A stretch of DNA of 64,000 nucleotides. It comes from Siniperca chuatsi (Eukaryota; Chordata; Actinopteri; Centrarchiformes; Sinipercidae). Below are positions 43,390-56,733 of the stretch, piece after piece. The position numbers and the translations under genes were made by a program. The notes under the pieces are model-generated. The model worked only from the letters and a program-made list of their open reading frames with translations, did no database searches and had not been told where the DNA came from. Position 1 is the first letter of the stretch. Each line of letters starts with the position of its first letter. The stretch spans positions 24,053,206 through 24,117,205 of the forward strand of contig NC_058044.1 of NCBI RefSeq assembly GCF_020085105.1, given 5' to 3'.

Positions 43390-46300
43390 TCATCCAGCAC
43401 GTTTCCTTTTCAGCGATTCCAGCTGGAGCAGAGAGAAAAGGAGTACACACATTGCATATATGCACATACATGATGATGATAAAACATTTTTTATACTGGC
43501 AGTACAGAGCAACCCTTACCTCACTCTCTACCATCTTCAACCTGCTTAGTATATCCTTGGCAGCGTCCTATAAAAAGCAAATGAAAACTTTACATAACAA
43601 GACCCAACATGTACAAACACAAACACACAGACAAACACACAGACAAACATACACACACACAAACACACAGACAAACACACACACACACACACAAGTGAGC
43701 AGCAACAATCAGATTCAAGTATCAGTCAACCCTGATCCTGCACTCACCCTGTTGCCTTGGCTGGAATATTTCTTCACAGAGTCAGCGAGTCCTTGGACTA
43801 AGCGCCGCAGCACATTTTCATACTCTGCACATGCGGTGAAGGGAAATGTGGGTTACATGCTGTTACATGTGTTAGCAATGTACATACTCGCATTTATTGT
43901 GTGTGTGTGTGTGTGTGTGTGTGTGAGTTACCTGTCAGCAGAGCAGGAGAGGCTCGTTCCAGCTGTGCTTTCTGCCACTGCAGTCTATGTGTCACCTCTT
44001 TGTGTTGATGGATGAGGTCAGATGGGGAATCCCGTCGCGTCTTTTGGTACTCTGCAATCTGAGAGACAGGCATAATGACTTGACGAGACCTTCGTGGCTT
44101 CGGGCTATTACAAGCATTAGACAAGTGGATGTTGTGGACGGGCTTACACCACACATACAGAAACACACACAAATACCTTTCTCTCCAGCCGCTCTCGGTC
44201 ATAGTTGAGGAGGCTGAAGCTGTGGAGTTTGTACTGTGGAGGAGAGTTGCTGGGATGACTGCTCCTGCTGCTCGCTTCATGTCTGGGTTTAGACCGAGGA
44301 GATGGGGCCTGATTCAAACAAACACACACACTGAGACTTCACTGAACTGACACTATCAATACATTTTGTGCCAATGGTGCTAGCTTTTGCTACTCCTGCA
44401 TTTATAAGGCAGCAGCTCACATCCTGACTAAAGGCCGGGTTGTGCCTGAAACAAACTAGTTTGTACAACGTGTCGTCCGACCAGGTCTAAAGGCAAAAGT
44501 GTTTAAAGTGTCTCCAGTCAGGTGCCATTAAACCCTTGCAGAAGAAGAGGGTGTAACAAGATGACAGAATTAAATGAGCCCCAGTCAATGAAAACAATGT
44601 AGAAAACATGATGGAAATGTGGCATTTGTTTGTGTCATGTATCAATTTGAGTAGCGTTACAGTCTCCTCGTCCCTCCACACAGATCTGATGTTTGTCTGC
44701 AGGAACATGAGTGACAAACAAATCAAATGCTGCATGTACGTCATGATTTATTCACTAAGTGTGTTTCCATTTCACTTTGTCGCATTTTGCTTTTTTTATT
44801 TATTTATTTACTTATTTGTATATTTAACAGGGACCATACACATATATTACAACAGATGTAATGTATTCAGGGCATCTAGCTGAAGCTAATTTGCAGCCCC
44901 CGTCCCTGGTTAGGCTTTTTTTTTTTTTTTTTTTTTTAAAAAAATCAATACACCAACTTGGGGTGCACGGTGGCAGAGCGGCTACAGCTCCTGCCTCCCA
45001 ATAAGGAGATCGTGGGTTCGTGGGTTCGATTCCCGGACCAGACCAACATCACACAATCTCTCTGGGTGGAGTCTGCATGTCCTCCCCGTGTTACCGTGGG
45101 TTCTCTCCGGGTTCTCCGGCTTCCTCCCACCGTCCAAAGACATGCATGTGTAGGTTAATTGATAACTCTAAATTGCCCGTATTGAATGAATGTGTGAGTG
45201 AATGGTTGTCTGTCCTTGTCTGTGTCTGTGTTCGCCCTGCGACGAGTTGGCCACTGTCCAGGGTGTGCCCTGCCTAAGGCCCGAAGTCACTGGGATAGGC
45301 TCCAGTCACCCGCGACCCCCTAACGGGGACCAAGCGGTAGAAAATGGATGGATGGATGGAATACACCAACTTTTCCACCTCAGTGAAGCGTAAAAACTTT
45401 TTTTGTGATATTTGGACTTCTTTTTTGAATTGGAGGAATCCCACTCAGACACAAAGACAGGGATTTGCTCCACACACATGCAGGTCAGGGGAAGTGAAAA
45501 CTCTACTCACCCGTTCCTTTTGTCTCTCTGGAGGAGAAAGGGAGGACACAGGATCGAGGACCAGCCACTTCTCTGTCACCGGCTGGAGATCAGCTCCTGA
45601 TAAAGGCTCTCTGATCTTCACCCTCACCTCCAACTTGCCACCTGTGGCTTTACGTCCATCCATCACCTACGAAACACATACACGCCGTTAGAAAGATCTG
45701 GTGTGTACATGTGTATGCATTTGTGTTTACATGTTATCAACACTCACCTCTATGATCTCTCTAATGTCACAGTGGTTTTCTAGAGCCTCGAGCTTCAGCT
45801 GAGCAGTGCCCACTACCTTGTCTGTCTTAAAGAGGCCTCTGTGAATACAGAGAGAGAAGAATACAACTGACAAAAGCATAACAGACGTGACATTTATAGC
45901 ATAAATCATGAAGATAAACAGGGCCTATATTGCCCCAAAGTGGTCATGGTTTTTACCCCTTGTGGATGATTTCAAACTTGATGCCTTTGGACTGGACGAC
46001 TCGTTTGAAGCCTCGGTGGGCGCGGTTAATGTTGAGTTTGAACTGCTCTTTAAACTCTGGACTGTTGGTGCTCTTTACTGTGCTGGTTTTGTCCTTCTGA
46101 GCCTCCTCCTACACACATATAAATGAATGCATTAAAACACATCTAGATATAAACAGAGTGAAATATCCATAATCTGTTCACTGAGTGTGAAAGATTCTCA
46201 CCGCACTGGGAAAAGGAAACTCAAACTTCACGCTGGCATCCAGATCGTTAGGTGAGACACCTGAAGGCAGAGAGTTAGGTGGGAGTGAACATACATTTGA

Positions 46301-49146
46301 CACATTACTGCCTGATTATTTCAAAGACACAAACCTGCCTTCAGTACCTGAGGGAGCTGGTAGATTGACGCCTCTGATGATGTACAGCATCAGGTCATTA
46401 GGTGTCAGGTTGGAGTAGATCCTACATAACAAAAACAGGAGTCTATTCAGACTATTCAGAAACAGCATCATGAGTGACAGACAGCAACCAGTCAGCATCA
46501 CTGAGAGCCAAACAATCTCGACTGTTGAGTGAGTCACTGCCCGAGTCACCTAGCTGTTAGCTTGGTATGATACTGGAGCAGAGCTACAGTGAGCCACAGT
46601 GAGTCACTCTGACTCATCTACCGCTCTAGTTTTCAAAATGAAACAACTGATGCATGTGTTGAGAATCTTTATAATTAAATATAAATTCAGTTCAGTTTAA
46701 AGCTTCTAATAAAACAAGTTTATAATTCCTTAAAATTACAATGAAATAGGAATGCTGATGACCCATTAATCTACTGACTGTTGTATTTTGTGTTTTTTAT
46801 GTTAACAACAGGATGGATTGCTAAAAAACCTGTTGTGCCCAGCAGCTACATACATTATAACATAATATTTTCCATTATCTATGAGTTTGTTGCTGACTTG
46901 ATAGTGTTGAAGGTCCTCTCCTCTGTGCGGCACTTGGGGACTGGCTGGCCCTTTGCGTGGGCATCCTTCAGTATCTCTATGTTCTTCATACACTCGTCAA
47001 CAAGCTTCTCAAACCTGGGGATAGACAGAGATGGTCCTTACACACAACTGCTCATATCTCATACTGAAGTCTTACAGGATGGCCAATCAGCTCTGTTAGT
47101 AAAAACGAACACATCACATAAGAAATCACATAAGAAATGAAGGAGCGTGATCTTTGAAAATAACATTTTCTGTTTCAAGGCAATGACAATATTTTTCAAA
47201 GCATATCTAAAGCGAAAGGATGCAATACAGACTCTTCAGGAATGCCAAAAATAACAGCATAATGATGTGTGACAGTTAAATTGAAAATATGTGAAAACGA
47301 TATGTGAAGAAAATATGCAGTGTGACATGAAAGTTATGGTGATGAGGTGCTATGGAGAAAAACAGTAAAAATCACAGTCTGTACTGACAGTTCTCCACAA
47401 CTGTGCTTAGTTGAATAATACTAATAAATTAGTATATAAGTCAGTTTGCAGGTACATATCAAATATTTGCTTCTCAAATTTGAGAATTTGTTTGTTTTTC
47501 TGCTTTTAATGTAAAACATTAATTTCTTTGGGCTTACAACTGTTGGTCGGGATTAGCAATTCGAAGACTTTGGGTCTTAGTAAATAATGATGGCATTTGT
47601 CATTTTATGTGTCATTTTGTAGAATTAATAAGCAACAACGGATCTCGAAGCCGTGATGTTTTTGGTGATGAGAAAAAACCTTAATTTTGTGTGTTAAAAC
47701 TGATATTATGGCATAAAATCAATGTCAAAATTATTCAATTTAATGATTAATGTAATACATGTATTACTGGCCTGATGTCCAAATATTCAATTACAATTTT
47801 AACCAAAAATAACATTGTGAATTGAGTCACACTTGCATTTAACTCAACTTCTAGCAGCAGGAAAGAGTAGGTTTTAAATTCCATCACGGCTGCAGATAAC
47901 ATGTTTAATGTTTAAAGTCACATATACAAACATACAAATGAGGAATGTCTCTTACTTCAGAGCCTCAGCCACATTGCCCATGAGTGTGAGCTGTTGAGAA
48001 TATCCCAGACATTTCTGTAGATCGAGATACAGAACAAAAGAAGGTCTGGGTAAGAAAACGAACAATAGCCAATGAAGATAAAATACAGAACAATTGTTAT
48101 TTGCAACTTGTCTATTTAAAAAGCTACACAACTACAAAAGTGATGAACAATCTTCAAGGCCATAAGCACAACTACTATATGATATCAACAACAGTATAAG
48201 CTGGTCACTGATTTAAAGCAAAATTTAGGAGGTGCACCTTTCATAAAAAAATGTATATAAAAGGAGAAGGTAGAGGTGTGTCCTGACCTCGTGCTGCTTC
48301 CGCAAAAGATCCATGAGGCCGTGGTACTGTTCACTGGAGCGAGGGGAGAGAGGGGAGGTACGGGAGCGAGCCAGGGAGTAGTCCTCCTCACTGACTGGAG
48401 CATTGGGAATCTGTCAGAAAGGAGACAATTACAAAATGTGGTGAGAAACAAAAAAAATGTGTGTAGGGAAAAAGGAAACTGTTAACAAATCTTAGACATA
48501 AAATAAAACCAAGTGGGCAGAGAAACCAAACATCTGCCAACTTGCTGTTATAGTAAATCACAAAACTAGTACTGCCTCAATTAAAAGTTTAATTGATTTT
48601 TTTGACCCTATAAATATTCCTTTATGATTTGCAACACACTTTTGAGAACCTCAGATACAGCTTGCACCAAAATCTAATCAGTTGTTCCTTTGCAGAGTCC
48701 GTTAGAAATTATGAATATCTGTTTCTCAGCTTGTGTGACATTCTGCAGACAGACAGGAAGACAAACTAACAGAGGCACAAGCATAATATTCTCTGTAATT
48801 ACACTGTGGGAATGAGTCAGGGAGAAATACATGGCTTTTATGAAGCAAAGATGTTAAACAAAAGTGAGGCAAAATTAGAGAAAGTCACATGGGATAAGTA
48901 TACTTTATGAAATATGAATAGTGGAATGATACTGAAAATATGCAGATAGACTCTCAAACTCACTCACACACACACACACACACACGCAGGTGAGACACAG
49001 AAAAAAAAAACACACAGAAAGTGAGACCATGATGAGCACAAAGGTGTTTTGATTTCACCCCATGTTTCCTTCTTACTGTCTTTTTTTATTGTCTATTTCT
49101 GTCACATTTTGTGTTAACACACCTCACACATTTGGTTGCTTCTGTT

Positions 49147-49184
<38 letters not shown>

Positions 49185-52100
49185 TATCTTCTTGCACATT
49201 ATATATATATTTATAACCTTGGAGATATCAACAGGTAGGCCGGACTTGGCAGCTGTGATCATGGGGTCCAGTCCCTTGGCATGTCTGAGGTGCTGTGCTG
49301 CTCCAGTCATGTCCTGCAAACAACCAAACAGCAGCAGATGCATCCATCAAACCACAGCAACACAACAGATGTTCAAGACACCAATAAAACAACAGGCAGA
49401 TGTGATGAAGACCTCTACAAAAATACAAAGACGGCAGGGAATCTAACTTCAGCAAAGGAAAAAGAATGAATATTTTTTTCACAGCTTACCTTCATCTGTT
49501 TGGAGCGCAGCGCTGCACGCAAAAAAGCCTGTCGCCTTAGCAACAGGAAATCCACTTGCTGCTGGGCTACAAGGATAATTAAGAGAAAAAGAAGTGAAAC
49601 TCTACCTTGTGTAACACTCAAACACTTTGTATGACACATTCTGTACGTGCACATACACAAACCCACACCTTTAGTTCCCAGTTTTAGAGCTGAGGAGCCT
49701 CCAGGGGCCTGAGGAGCTGGAGACTTTGCTTTCTGAGCAGGTGGACGCACTGCAGGCTGCAGAGAAACAAAATATGAGGCTTGATTTAACATTTTTAACT
49801 ATTTCAACAGCTAAGTTGTCACTAAATTTAATAGCAAGTTACTGTTCTGTAAATAAAGTATTGTACTTTACTGTGATTACAAACATGAAGTTGATGTAAT
49901 ATGCAGGAGGTGCAGCAGAGAAAACAGCAGTGATTCAATAACCTACCACAGAAGCTGGCATGTCAAACAATAAAACATTGCTAGCTTTGGTTAAAAGGTA
50001 ACTAATCAGATTCCTTGGCTGCACAATAACAATTTGACCATTTGGTAGTGCCTTTATTTATTTTTACCTTGGCAGCCTCTCTCTGTCCATCCTCTTCTTC
50101 ATCTTCTGCGTCTGCATCCTGATTGGCTATTTTTATAGCCGTTTCCAGGACACCCATGAAATTCTGCTGACCCCCCTCTGAGCCCTGAAGTGGTGGACAG
50201 CCTAGAGGAGCAACACACACATGACTTACTGTAACTATATAGTGCAACCTAGAGGCACAATCCTGAAGCACACCTGGAGAAAGTTACCTGGTGGCACGGG
50301 TAGATCAGACAAGTTGACAGGTCGTCCAGCTTTGTGAGCTCTGATGGCATCCTGGTATTGCTGTTAAGAAAAGAGGAGGTGAAAATTCCATCCTCAGATA
50401 CTCTCATACCCTATTATATACTGGTATTATTACTCTGTGATAGTCAATGCATTCTTTATTTGTTATTATGTGATCTTGCTTTTTTTTAAGATTTGCAATT
50501 TCTGCACTGTAATTCAATTCAGAAAAAAAACCAACCAATTTTCCATTCCCACCCCACTTAAACAAGCACAAGAAGGGTCACGTGAAATACAAAGTGGCTT
50601 TCTTGCATATAAAGATAAATAGAACAAACCCCCCCAAAAATAATACAATGCTAAGAGAAAGTACAAAAGCATAACTCCCACATGGAAGTCAATATCATCA
50701 ATGTGCTTCCCCTCCTGCAAAAGCAATATACACACCCCTATGCCACTATTTTTTTTATCCTTTCTTTGACGTTCTCGTCTCCATGTTCTTGTTTTACCCT
50801 GCCTCAGCCAAATCTACTTAATTTAGAGGTGTCCTATTCTTTGCACAATGCCTTTCAACAGTCCTCAGAAAACAAGACAGACGTTATTGCAGGTTATTCT
50901 GGTAGGTAAAATAAGCAATAGTGGTAGTTACAGTCAAAGCAACAAAGGATATTTCCAGTCAAAATAAAGTGAGTCACACACCAGTTATTCAGGGAAATAA
51001 GAAAAACACACCACCAAACAGCAACACAGAGCCAGGAATACAAGTTGCATCACAAAATAGCTGTTTCTTTGAAAATTTCTAATGCCTTATTTGATTTAGT
51101 TTCAGCTGTAAAAATGCATTATACATCATTTTTTGGAGAAAAAAAATGATGTGGCTTTGAAAATAGTTATAACATTATTTTAAGCGCATGGTGTGTACCT
51201 TGACAATGCGCTGGTGCATGCGAGCCTTACGGTCATCTCCTTTGCTCTTGGCTCCATCTGCTGCTGACTTGTATATGTCCATCCTCTGCTGCAGGGCTTC
51301 TGCCAAACTGCTGGGAGCAGGCAGATCTTTGCAGGGCACACAAACTTATTTTTTTAAAATTCAACATGCAACATTTTTATCATCTGCCCTATGCTGCACT
51401 CTAGTCAGTAGGAAGGATTGGGGTCTCACCGGCAGTGGCCGCCTGGGCGGGGGCAGGAACAGCTGGGGCAGCAGGTTTAGAAGAAGACTGAGGAGGAGGA
51501 GGTGCACAGTGTTCTGCTACTACGTCTCCTGCAGATGATGATGATGATGATGATGATCAGACATCAGTGGATCAAGGGCTATTATTATCATTATTATTAT
51601 TTATTTAAATTGGGTAAACAGAAGAAATAAGACACACAATAAAACATAGCCAGTCACATACAAGCACATTAAAAGTTTCAATTCATCCACTAACTTTCAA
51701 GTTTTACAGTCCTTGGTAATTAATTCTATTCATATGGTGCAAAACTCTGGACGGCCGTCTTCCCAAGTTCAGTATTTACCCATGGGGTATCAAGAGATAG
51801 CCAGACCCATTTATAAACAGAAATGATAGTGTAGCAGTTCTCTTCCTGTTGTTAGCGAGGACCAGCCTACTTTTCCCATATAGTGCATATCGATGAGTGT
51901 GATATTTATTTCCTGGAATGAAACGCAGAGCATCAAGCTGTTTTAAGCTGGAATGAGTAGCACTAGAATACAAGATATCTCTATAGTCAAGCACAGACAT
52001 GATGGATGAGTGCATAATGGTTTTCCAGTTCTAAAAAAAAAAATAATAATAATAAGATTTCAGATTTCAATTCCAGTACTATTATATGTGTGGATGCCAG

Positions 52101-55100
52101 GAAGATGCAAGATAGAACTATGGGTTCTTGAGAATAAAACATATTTCATCTCATCAGCATTCAGTACCCACTTTGTTATTAAAAGGGAGGTTGATGTGAG
52201 ACCATCAGTATAGATCGCTTGTGTCAGACATATATGCTTGAAACCAGTTTGAGCATGATCATCCAACCCAAGAAAACGTAATTTGTTTAGTAAAATGCAG
52301 TGGTCAACAGTATCGAAAAGCCTTGGAAAGGTCAACAAATAGTGCAGCACAGTGCTGTTTCTGGTCCAGAGGATGTATATCATTTAATAAAAGTATTTAA
52401 GATGATCAGCAAGAAGCGACTGCACTGAAGGGGAAATAAGGAGAATGAAAGATTAAGAGAAAAGGAATGGAACAGAGTTTGAAGATGATGTGTTTCCTAT
52501 TATCATTTTAGTAAAAATATATTTGTTTGAGACATGCATACAACTGGAGACCCAAGAACTGGATGGGTTCTTTTATGGGTTCTTTGAAATTGTGTTTTTT
52601 TTTAAATGGTCTTTAATCAAATTTACAGACAAAGACCAAAACCTTTAAGTTCAAAACCTTTAAGTAAAGTATTCCTTTAAAGTGGTTACACTGACCAGGA
52701 GGAGGAGGTAGTGAGCTCAGGTCTACCGGTTCGTCTCTGTCCAGTGCCTCCGCCAGCATGTCCAGCTTCTGCATAAAGGGAGGTCAACTCTGTTAGGGTT
52801 GACTTTTTCTATATACACTTACACAAACAGATTTATTCATGTGATAACACTGACACTGGTTCTGTTACCTTGGATGTGAGGTAGTGCTGTTTGGCCTGGT
52901 CAATGTCGCCCCTCTGTTTGGCGTGTATGGCGGCCATCTTATACTCCCTCTGTCTGGACAACACTGCCTGTTTCAGCTCTGAATGGAAGGAAGACATACA
53001 TGTATGTTTGTGTCAAAATGAGAGCGAGAACAAACAAAACACGAAGACACGTTGGTTTAAAAAGCTCAGGAGGATCACAGTGACATTTAGTGCGGACATT
53101 TGTGACAGACTGTGTCTGTGAGCAGTAACAAATGAGGAATACTGATTAGGTAGTAGCTTTTTCTTGTTTTTGACAATGGTTGTTGTCAAATAAACATTCA
53201 GTTATATAATGAGTAAGTTTGATCACATAATGTAAAATACATTTTTACATAATTACCAAAGCCAACAGAAATGCCTTAAAATTGCTATCTGATCAGCAGT
53301 TAATGAAGAAAAGTAAAATGGCAACAACAGTAAACATACACTATATTTACTGTGAGAAGACAAAGGGTGAAGCCCAAACATGCTGGATGGAAAGATCTAG
53401 TAGAAATAAAGATATTAAATTTGACATTAGGATTGGACTATGCAACAAGTAATCGCATCAGTCTGCTAATCCATTAATCAACTAATCATTTCAGCAGTTT
53501 TGTCCAATTTAAATAAATAAGCCGACCAAGAATCATTGAATCCCTTTAAGTGGCAGTGCTAATCTGGTGACATTTACAACTAGAAGAATGAGTCGATGAA
53601 TTTAAAGTGTTTATTAGATTGGACCAATTGCACCACATCTTTACTCTCATACATCCGGTACACAGTACAGAGAAGAAGTGGCGAGTTGGAGAGACGTACT
53701 TTATGGATGTTATCATGTGTGTGTTTACCTGAGTGCTGTCCGTCAGGTTGGCTGGGGGTGAGGGGTGAGATGGCAGGTGTTTCTGGGGTGATGGCAGCAG
53801 CAGGTTTTTGGGGCGGGGTCAGATGGTGCAGCTTCATATTAGGAGCTGTTGGTGCAGCCTCCCTTAGAGGTTTCTGATTTGTGGGAGGAGAGGGCATCAG
53901 CGTGGGCTCAGGCAGTTCTCGCTCCTTGATTGGTTCAGACTCGGCTGTGACGTTGGGCTTTCCACCGAGAGCAACAGGAGGCGGGATCTCCTCCTCATTG
54001 ACTGGTTTTCCTTTCCTGACAGATGTCAGCATGGACTGCAGTGTCTAGGGTTGAAGGAAAAAAAATCATGAACATATGTTTTCAACATTACAGAGAACAA
54101 AAGTGTAAAGTTTAACAATATTAAGTCTTAGATTCATATATAAGAGGCACATTTAGAAATTTCAAAAGATTTGAATGAAGGCAAAGTATGAGAATCAACT
54201 TGTACTGAAGTTGTAGGAGATGTTTCCTCTTTTCCTTATCCATTTTACCTTAAACCCACGGTCATATCTTCGAACTTTACTAGTCTCCCCGGCAGCCTTG
54301 GCATTGGAAATGGCTGTCTTATACATTTCAATGCGCTCCAATAGGCGGGACTCCATCCCAGTTGCACCACTAGGAGCAGCAGGAGTAGAGTGGGATGTGA
54401 CGCTCACTTTGGGAGCAGTCGGCGTGATGGCAGGAGGGGTGGGAGCAGGAGTTTGTTCCTCATCATCCTCTAAAACCTCATTCAGTTCTGCCTATGTACG
54501 GAGACATAAATTTATACAGTTCAGAGGAAAATCCAGACATTTAAAGCAATTCAACAGCTAAGCTTCCCCATTATATTATAAGTGGAATGAAAGGGATTAG
54601 GAATGCAACTAACAATTATTTTTATTATCAGTTAATCTGTTCACCATTTTCTCAATTAATCAAGTCTGTGAAATGTCAAAAAATAGTGACAATATGCCCA
54701 TCACAATTTCTCAGACCTCAAGATGATGTCTTAAAATTGCTTGTTTTGTTCAACCAAGAGTCCAAAAACAGATTATAATCAGTTTATTATCAAATATGAC
54801 AAAGAAAAGTAGCAAATTCAGCACATTGGAGAAGCTGGGACCAGCCAATGTTTGGTATTTTTGCTTGTAAAATGACATTATCAAAATAGTTCCAAATACA
54901 TTTTCTGTCAACCAATCAATTAATCCACTAATTGTTTCAGCTCTTGAAGGGATAAAAACGGTGTGAGTGTGCTACCAGCAGGTCATCATCATCCAAATCT
55001 TCATCCCCCATTTCCTCGTCATCCAGGTCTTTCATACAAAGAGCTGCCATTCGCTCTATTTCAGCCATGGGAACAGGAGCTGAACATGAACAAATACAAC

Positions 55101-55510
55101 ACAAGCAGCACTGAATCATATAGGCATGTCAGAATTTATGCACGAGCATATGGGTGAGACATCAATGTAACAAATGACTCTTTCTCAACTCTGCCATCAC
55201 CTTTCTTCCCTTGTGATCTCCCTCCTCCCCCACCTCCTCCCACCAGATTCAGCAGCTCTGCCTCCAGCTCTTCATCATTTCCCTCATCATTCATCCCTCC
55301 GTCCGGGGACAGGTCAAGGAGCAGCCCCATCTTAGACACACAGAGACCGACAGAAGGAAAGACAGGGGGAGAGCTGCTGAATCATACCTGTTGTTGACAT
55401 ATTAACAGTAGCTATCATTCACACATCTCATTATCAGACATGACGGGTGTTACCTGTTTGGCTCGTGCTGCCCCTTGACCCCGGGGAGGGGGGTTCCGAC
55501 TGCGGCTCAT
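43390..55510 (-). CDS. cc2d1a: Coiled-coil and C2 domain protein 1A
   Basis: CC2D1A (Freud-1/Aki1) binds ESCRT-III CHMP4 through its DM14 domains and also acts as a scaffold and transcriptional repressor; it is cytosolic, endosomal and nuclear. Coding exons, 5' to 3': 55454-55510, 55201-55330, 54976-55079, 54249-54491, 53729-54044, 52869-52978, 52696-52768, 51430-51528, 51199-51326, 50288-50360, 50068-50201, 49669-49756, 49490-49566, 49218-49313, 48288-48410, 47956-48014, 46898-47014, 46348-46421, 46202-46260, 45957-46108, 45748-45838, 45511-45666, 44177-44308, 43932-44058, 43748-43824, 43520-43567, 43390-43422. Phases close at 991 aa (human 951). Four DM14 domains lie near 143-205, 284-344, 385-444 and 519-580. 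A C2 domain (about 675-805) includes LFKTDKVVGTAQLKLEALE, and a C-terminal helix follows. The CC2D1A choice over CC2D1B rests partly on the neighbours mri1, brme1 and nanos3. Intron 7 carries a LINE relic. Confidence 0.95.
43610..43693. repeat. CA-rich compound repeat (ACACAGACAA units)
   Basis: Interrupted CA repeat with several ACACAGACAAAC units in a cc2d1a intron near the 3' end. Confidence 0.85.
44960..45359 (+). mobile_element. tRNA-headed SINE-like retroelement with intact TSD
   Basis: About 400 bases starting GGGTGCACGGTGGCAGAGCG. It has an A-box-like TGGCAGAGCGG and a perfect B box GGTTCGATTCC, a body with GCATGTCCTCCCCGTG and TAAATTGCCC text, and a 3' tail of ATGG repeats. AATACACCAACTT lies directly before it (44947-44959) and directly after it (45360-45372), a 13-bp target-site duplication typical of LINE-driven insertion. 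The perfect duplication points to a recent insertion. It sits in a cc2d1a intron, in antisense orientation. The SINE class is inferred from the Pol III boxes. Confidence 0.85.
49148..49182. repeat. (CA)n microsatellite
   Basis: About 17 CA units in a cc2d1a intron, 35 bases from the donor of exon 14. Confidence 0.9.
51776..52385 (-). mobile_element. LINE reverse-transcriptase relic
   Basis: The minus strand reads FDTVDHCILLNKLRFLGLDD, then YTDGLTSTSLLITKWV, the reverse-transcriptase palm of an L2/CR1/Rex-like LINE, in which F/A-FDTVDH is diagnostic. Further along, VLDYRDILYSSATHSSLKQL and DALRFIPGNKYHTHRYALYG match the C-terminal part of the same ORF. The catalytic YxDD block is not seen between them, stops interrupt the frame, and the stretch is shorter than a complete ORF, so it is dead. 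It lies in cc2d1a intron 7 in the same orientation as the gene. Confidence 0.8.
53428..53510. mobile_element. TAGGGCTGCAAC-type MITE fragment
   Basis: ACTATGCAACAAGTAATCGC, then AATCCATTAATCAACTAATC, match the AT-rich ends of the family in decayed form. Very short. Confidence 0.4.
54598..54944. mobile_element. TAGGGCTGCAAC-type MITE, near full length
   Basis: It starts TAGGAATGCAACTAACAATT and ends ATTGTTTCAGCTCT. The core text CAGACCTCAAGATGATGTCT, TTGCTTGTTTTGTTCAACCA and GAGAAGCTGGGACCAG is well kept. It is the clearest copy of this family in the window and lies in cc2d1a intron 3. Confidence 0.8.
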
Positions 55511-56425
55511 GGTCTGTTACTACCTAAAAGTTAACGACGCATTAAATTATTAAGAAGAAAGGTGATGAACGTGTCGATAACTGACAGTATCCACTGCTAG
55601 TGCACCTGTATAAAGTCGGCACTAACTTCAATAGCAACCACTTTGTGCCATAATTCAAACTGTTCCAACAGTATCGAGTTAGCGTCTGTGTTCATGTTAG
55701 CTAACAGATAGCACAATATACAATTTCATTTATAACGTTACATAGCTAATGAATGTACAGGCAAGCTATTTACCGTGTCAGTATCACGGACCGTGATGTT
55801 AGTGTTACAGCTAATCGGGTTGGTTATCCAAGTCGAAAACTGCTCAGAAACAGTAGGAGAAAAGACAGACCATATACAGGCAGGTGTATTTTAACAAGTA
55901 GTTCAAGCTATCAAAACAAGAACGGTAAGCTGTGGAATTTACTTCCTACATTACGTCTCCAATGGCAACGCACATAGCGCTTTACGGCTAGACGACACAC
56001 GCCCATTTCTAACGTAAAACCCCGACCTAACGTTACATCTGAAGTCCACGGTGCAGGTCGGTGGTTGTATGAGTTGTTGAGCGTGGGGGAAAAAAAATCG
56101 ACAATTTGTCAGTCTAACGTTACCAGTTACAGGGACTTACCTTAATCAGCATAAATTGGTTATTTGAACCTCAGCAAGTACACTCATTACTCAAGTCATA
56201 TCTTAAACTTTTCTTCATTCAATGTTAACTTCATTTATGTTAGCTAGCTGCCATTTACTGTTTTGAGAAAAATAAATTAATAAACTATTGTAAGTTGGCT
56301 ATAAGCTAACCACAAAGATAAAACCATAACAATGGTAATTATTTATGGTAGCTATAGGCTAATTTCCTAGTATGTTGTCATGTCTTTCATTAAGTTAACT
56401 TATTTTTATTCTTTAGGAAGAGGAG
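55511..56425. promoter_or_regulatory. Shared cc2d1a/brme1 promoter region
   Basis: The cc2d1a start codon (minus, 55510) and the first possible brme1 codon (plus, 56426) are head to head about 0.9 kb apart. TAACGTTA occurs at 55733-55740, 56028-56035 and 56115-56122, the same palindrome found beside khsrp exon 1. No TATA box stands out on either strand. Shared regulation is inferred from the layout only. Confidence 0.5.
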
Positions 56426-56453
56426 ATGGTGAAAGCGAAGATCAACAGCAGTG
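56416..56453 (+). other. Candidate first brme1 exon, phase unresolved
   Basis: A TTCTTTAG acceptor-like site precedes GAAGAGGAG and then ATG GTG AAA GCG AAG ATC AAC AGC AGT, followed by a GTAAAA donor. The peptide MVKAKINSS loosely resembles the start of human BRME1. Joined to the exon at 56698 it leaves phase 1, which leads to a stop after about 14 codons, while that exon's conserved frame needs phase 0. A missed small exon, another start, or non-coding use are all possible. Confidence 0.35.
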
Positions 56454-56733
56454 GTAAAAGAGATGCTATTTCCCCATAATATAGGCTAACTTTGATGTGC
56501 TACTTGTTGAACAGAAATAATAAATTATATTTTTATTTTAAGACCTCAATTTTGACATTAAATGACAAATTCTACTTGATATACAATTGCTTCACTTTAT
56601 TATGAATATCTAATTTTAAGTGTTAATCAGATACAGTGATTGTTGCTGATTAACTGAGTTGGTCCTTATGTGTGAAGTCAGCTTAGCTCCACCCCAGGCT
56701 CGGTCACTCAGGTCAAGGAAGAGGGAACGTCCA

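Noticed and set aside
43610-43693. Regular repeat units resembling a small CRISPR array
   Set aside because: CA microsatellite with variable interruptions in a vertebrate intron; no unique spacers.
43266-44015. Long plus-strand open frame starting with Arg/Glu repeats
   Set aside because: It is made by the GA microsatellite and CA repeats and overlaps cc2d1a exons on the other strand.
45005-45030. Possible tRNA gene (perfect B box)
   Set aside because: The head does not fold into a full cloverleaf by eye and belongs to a 400-base element with a target-site duplication.
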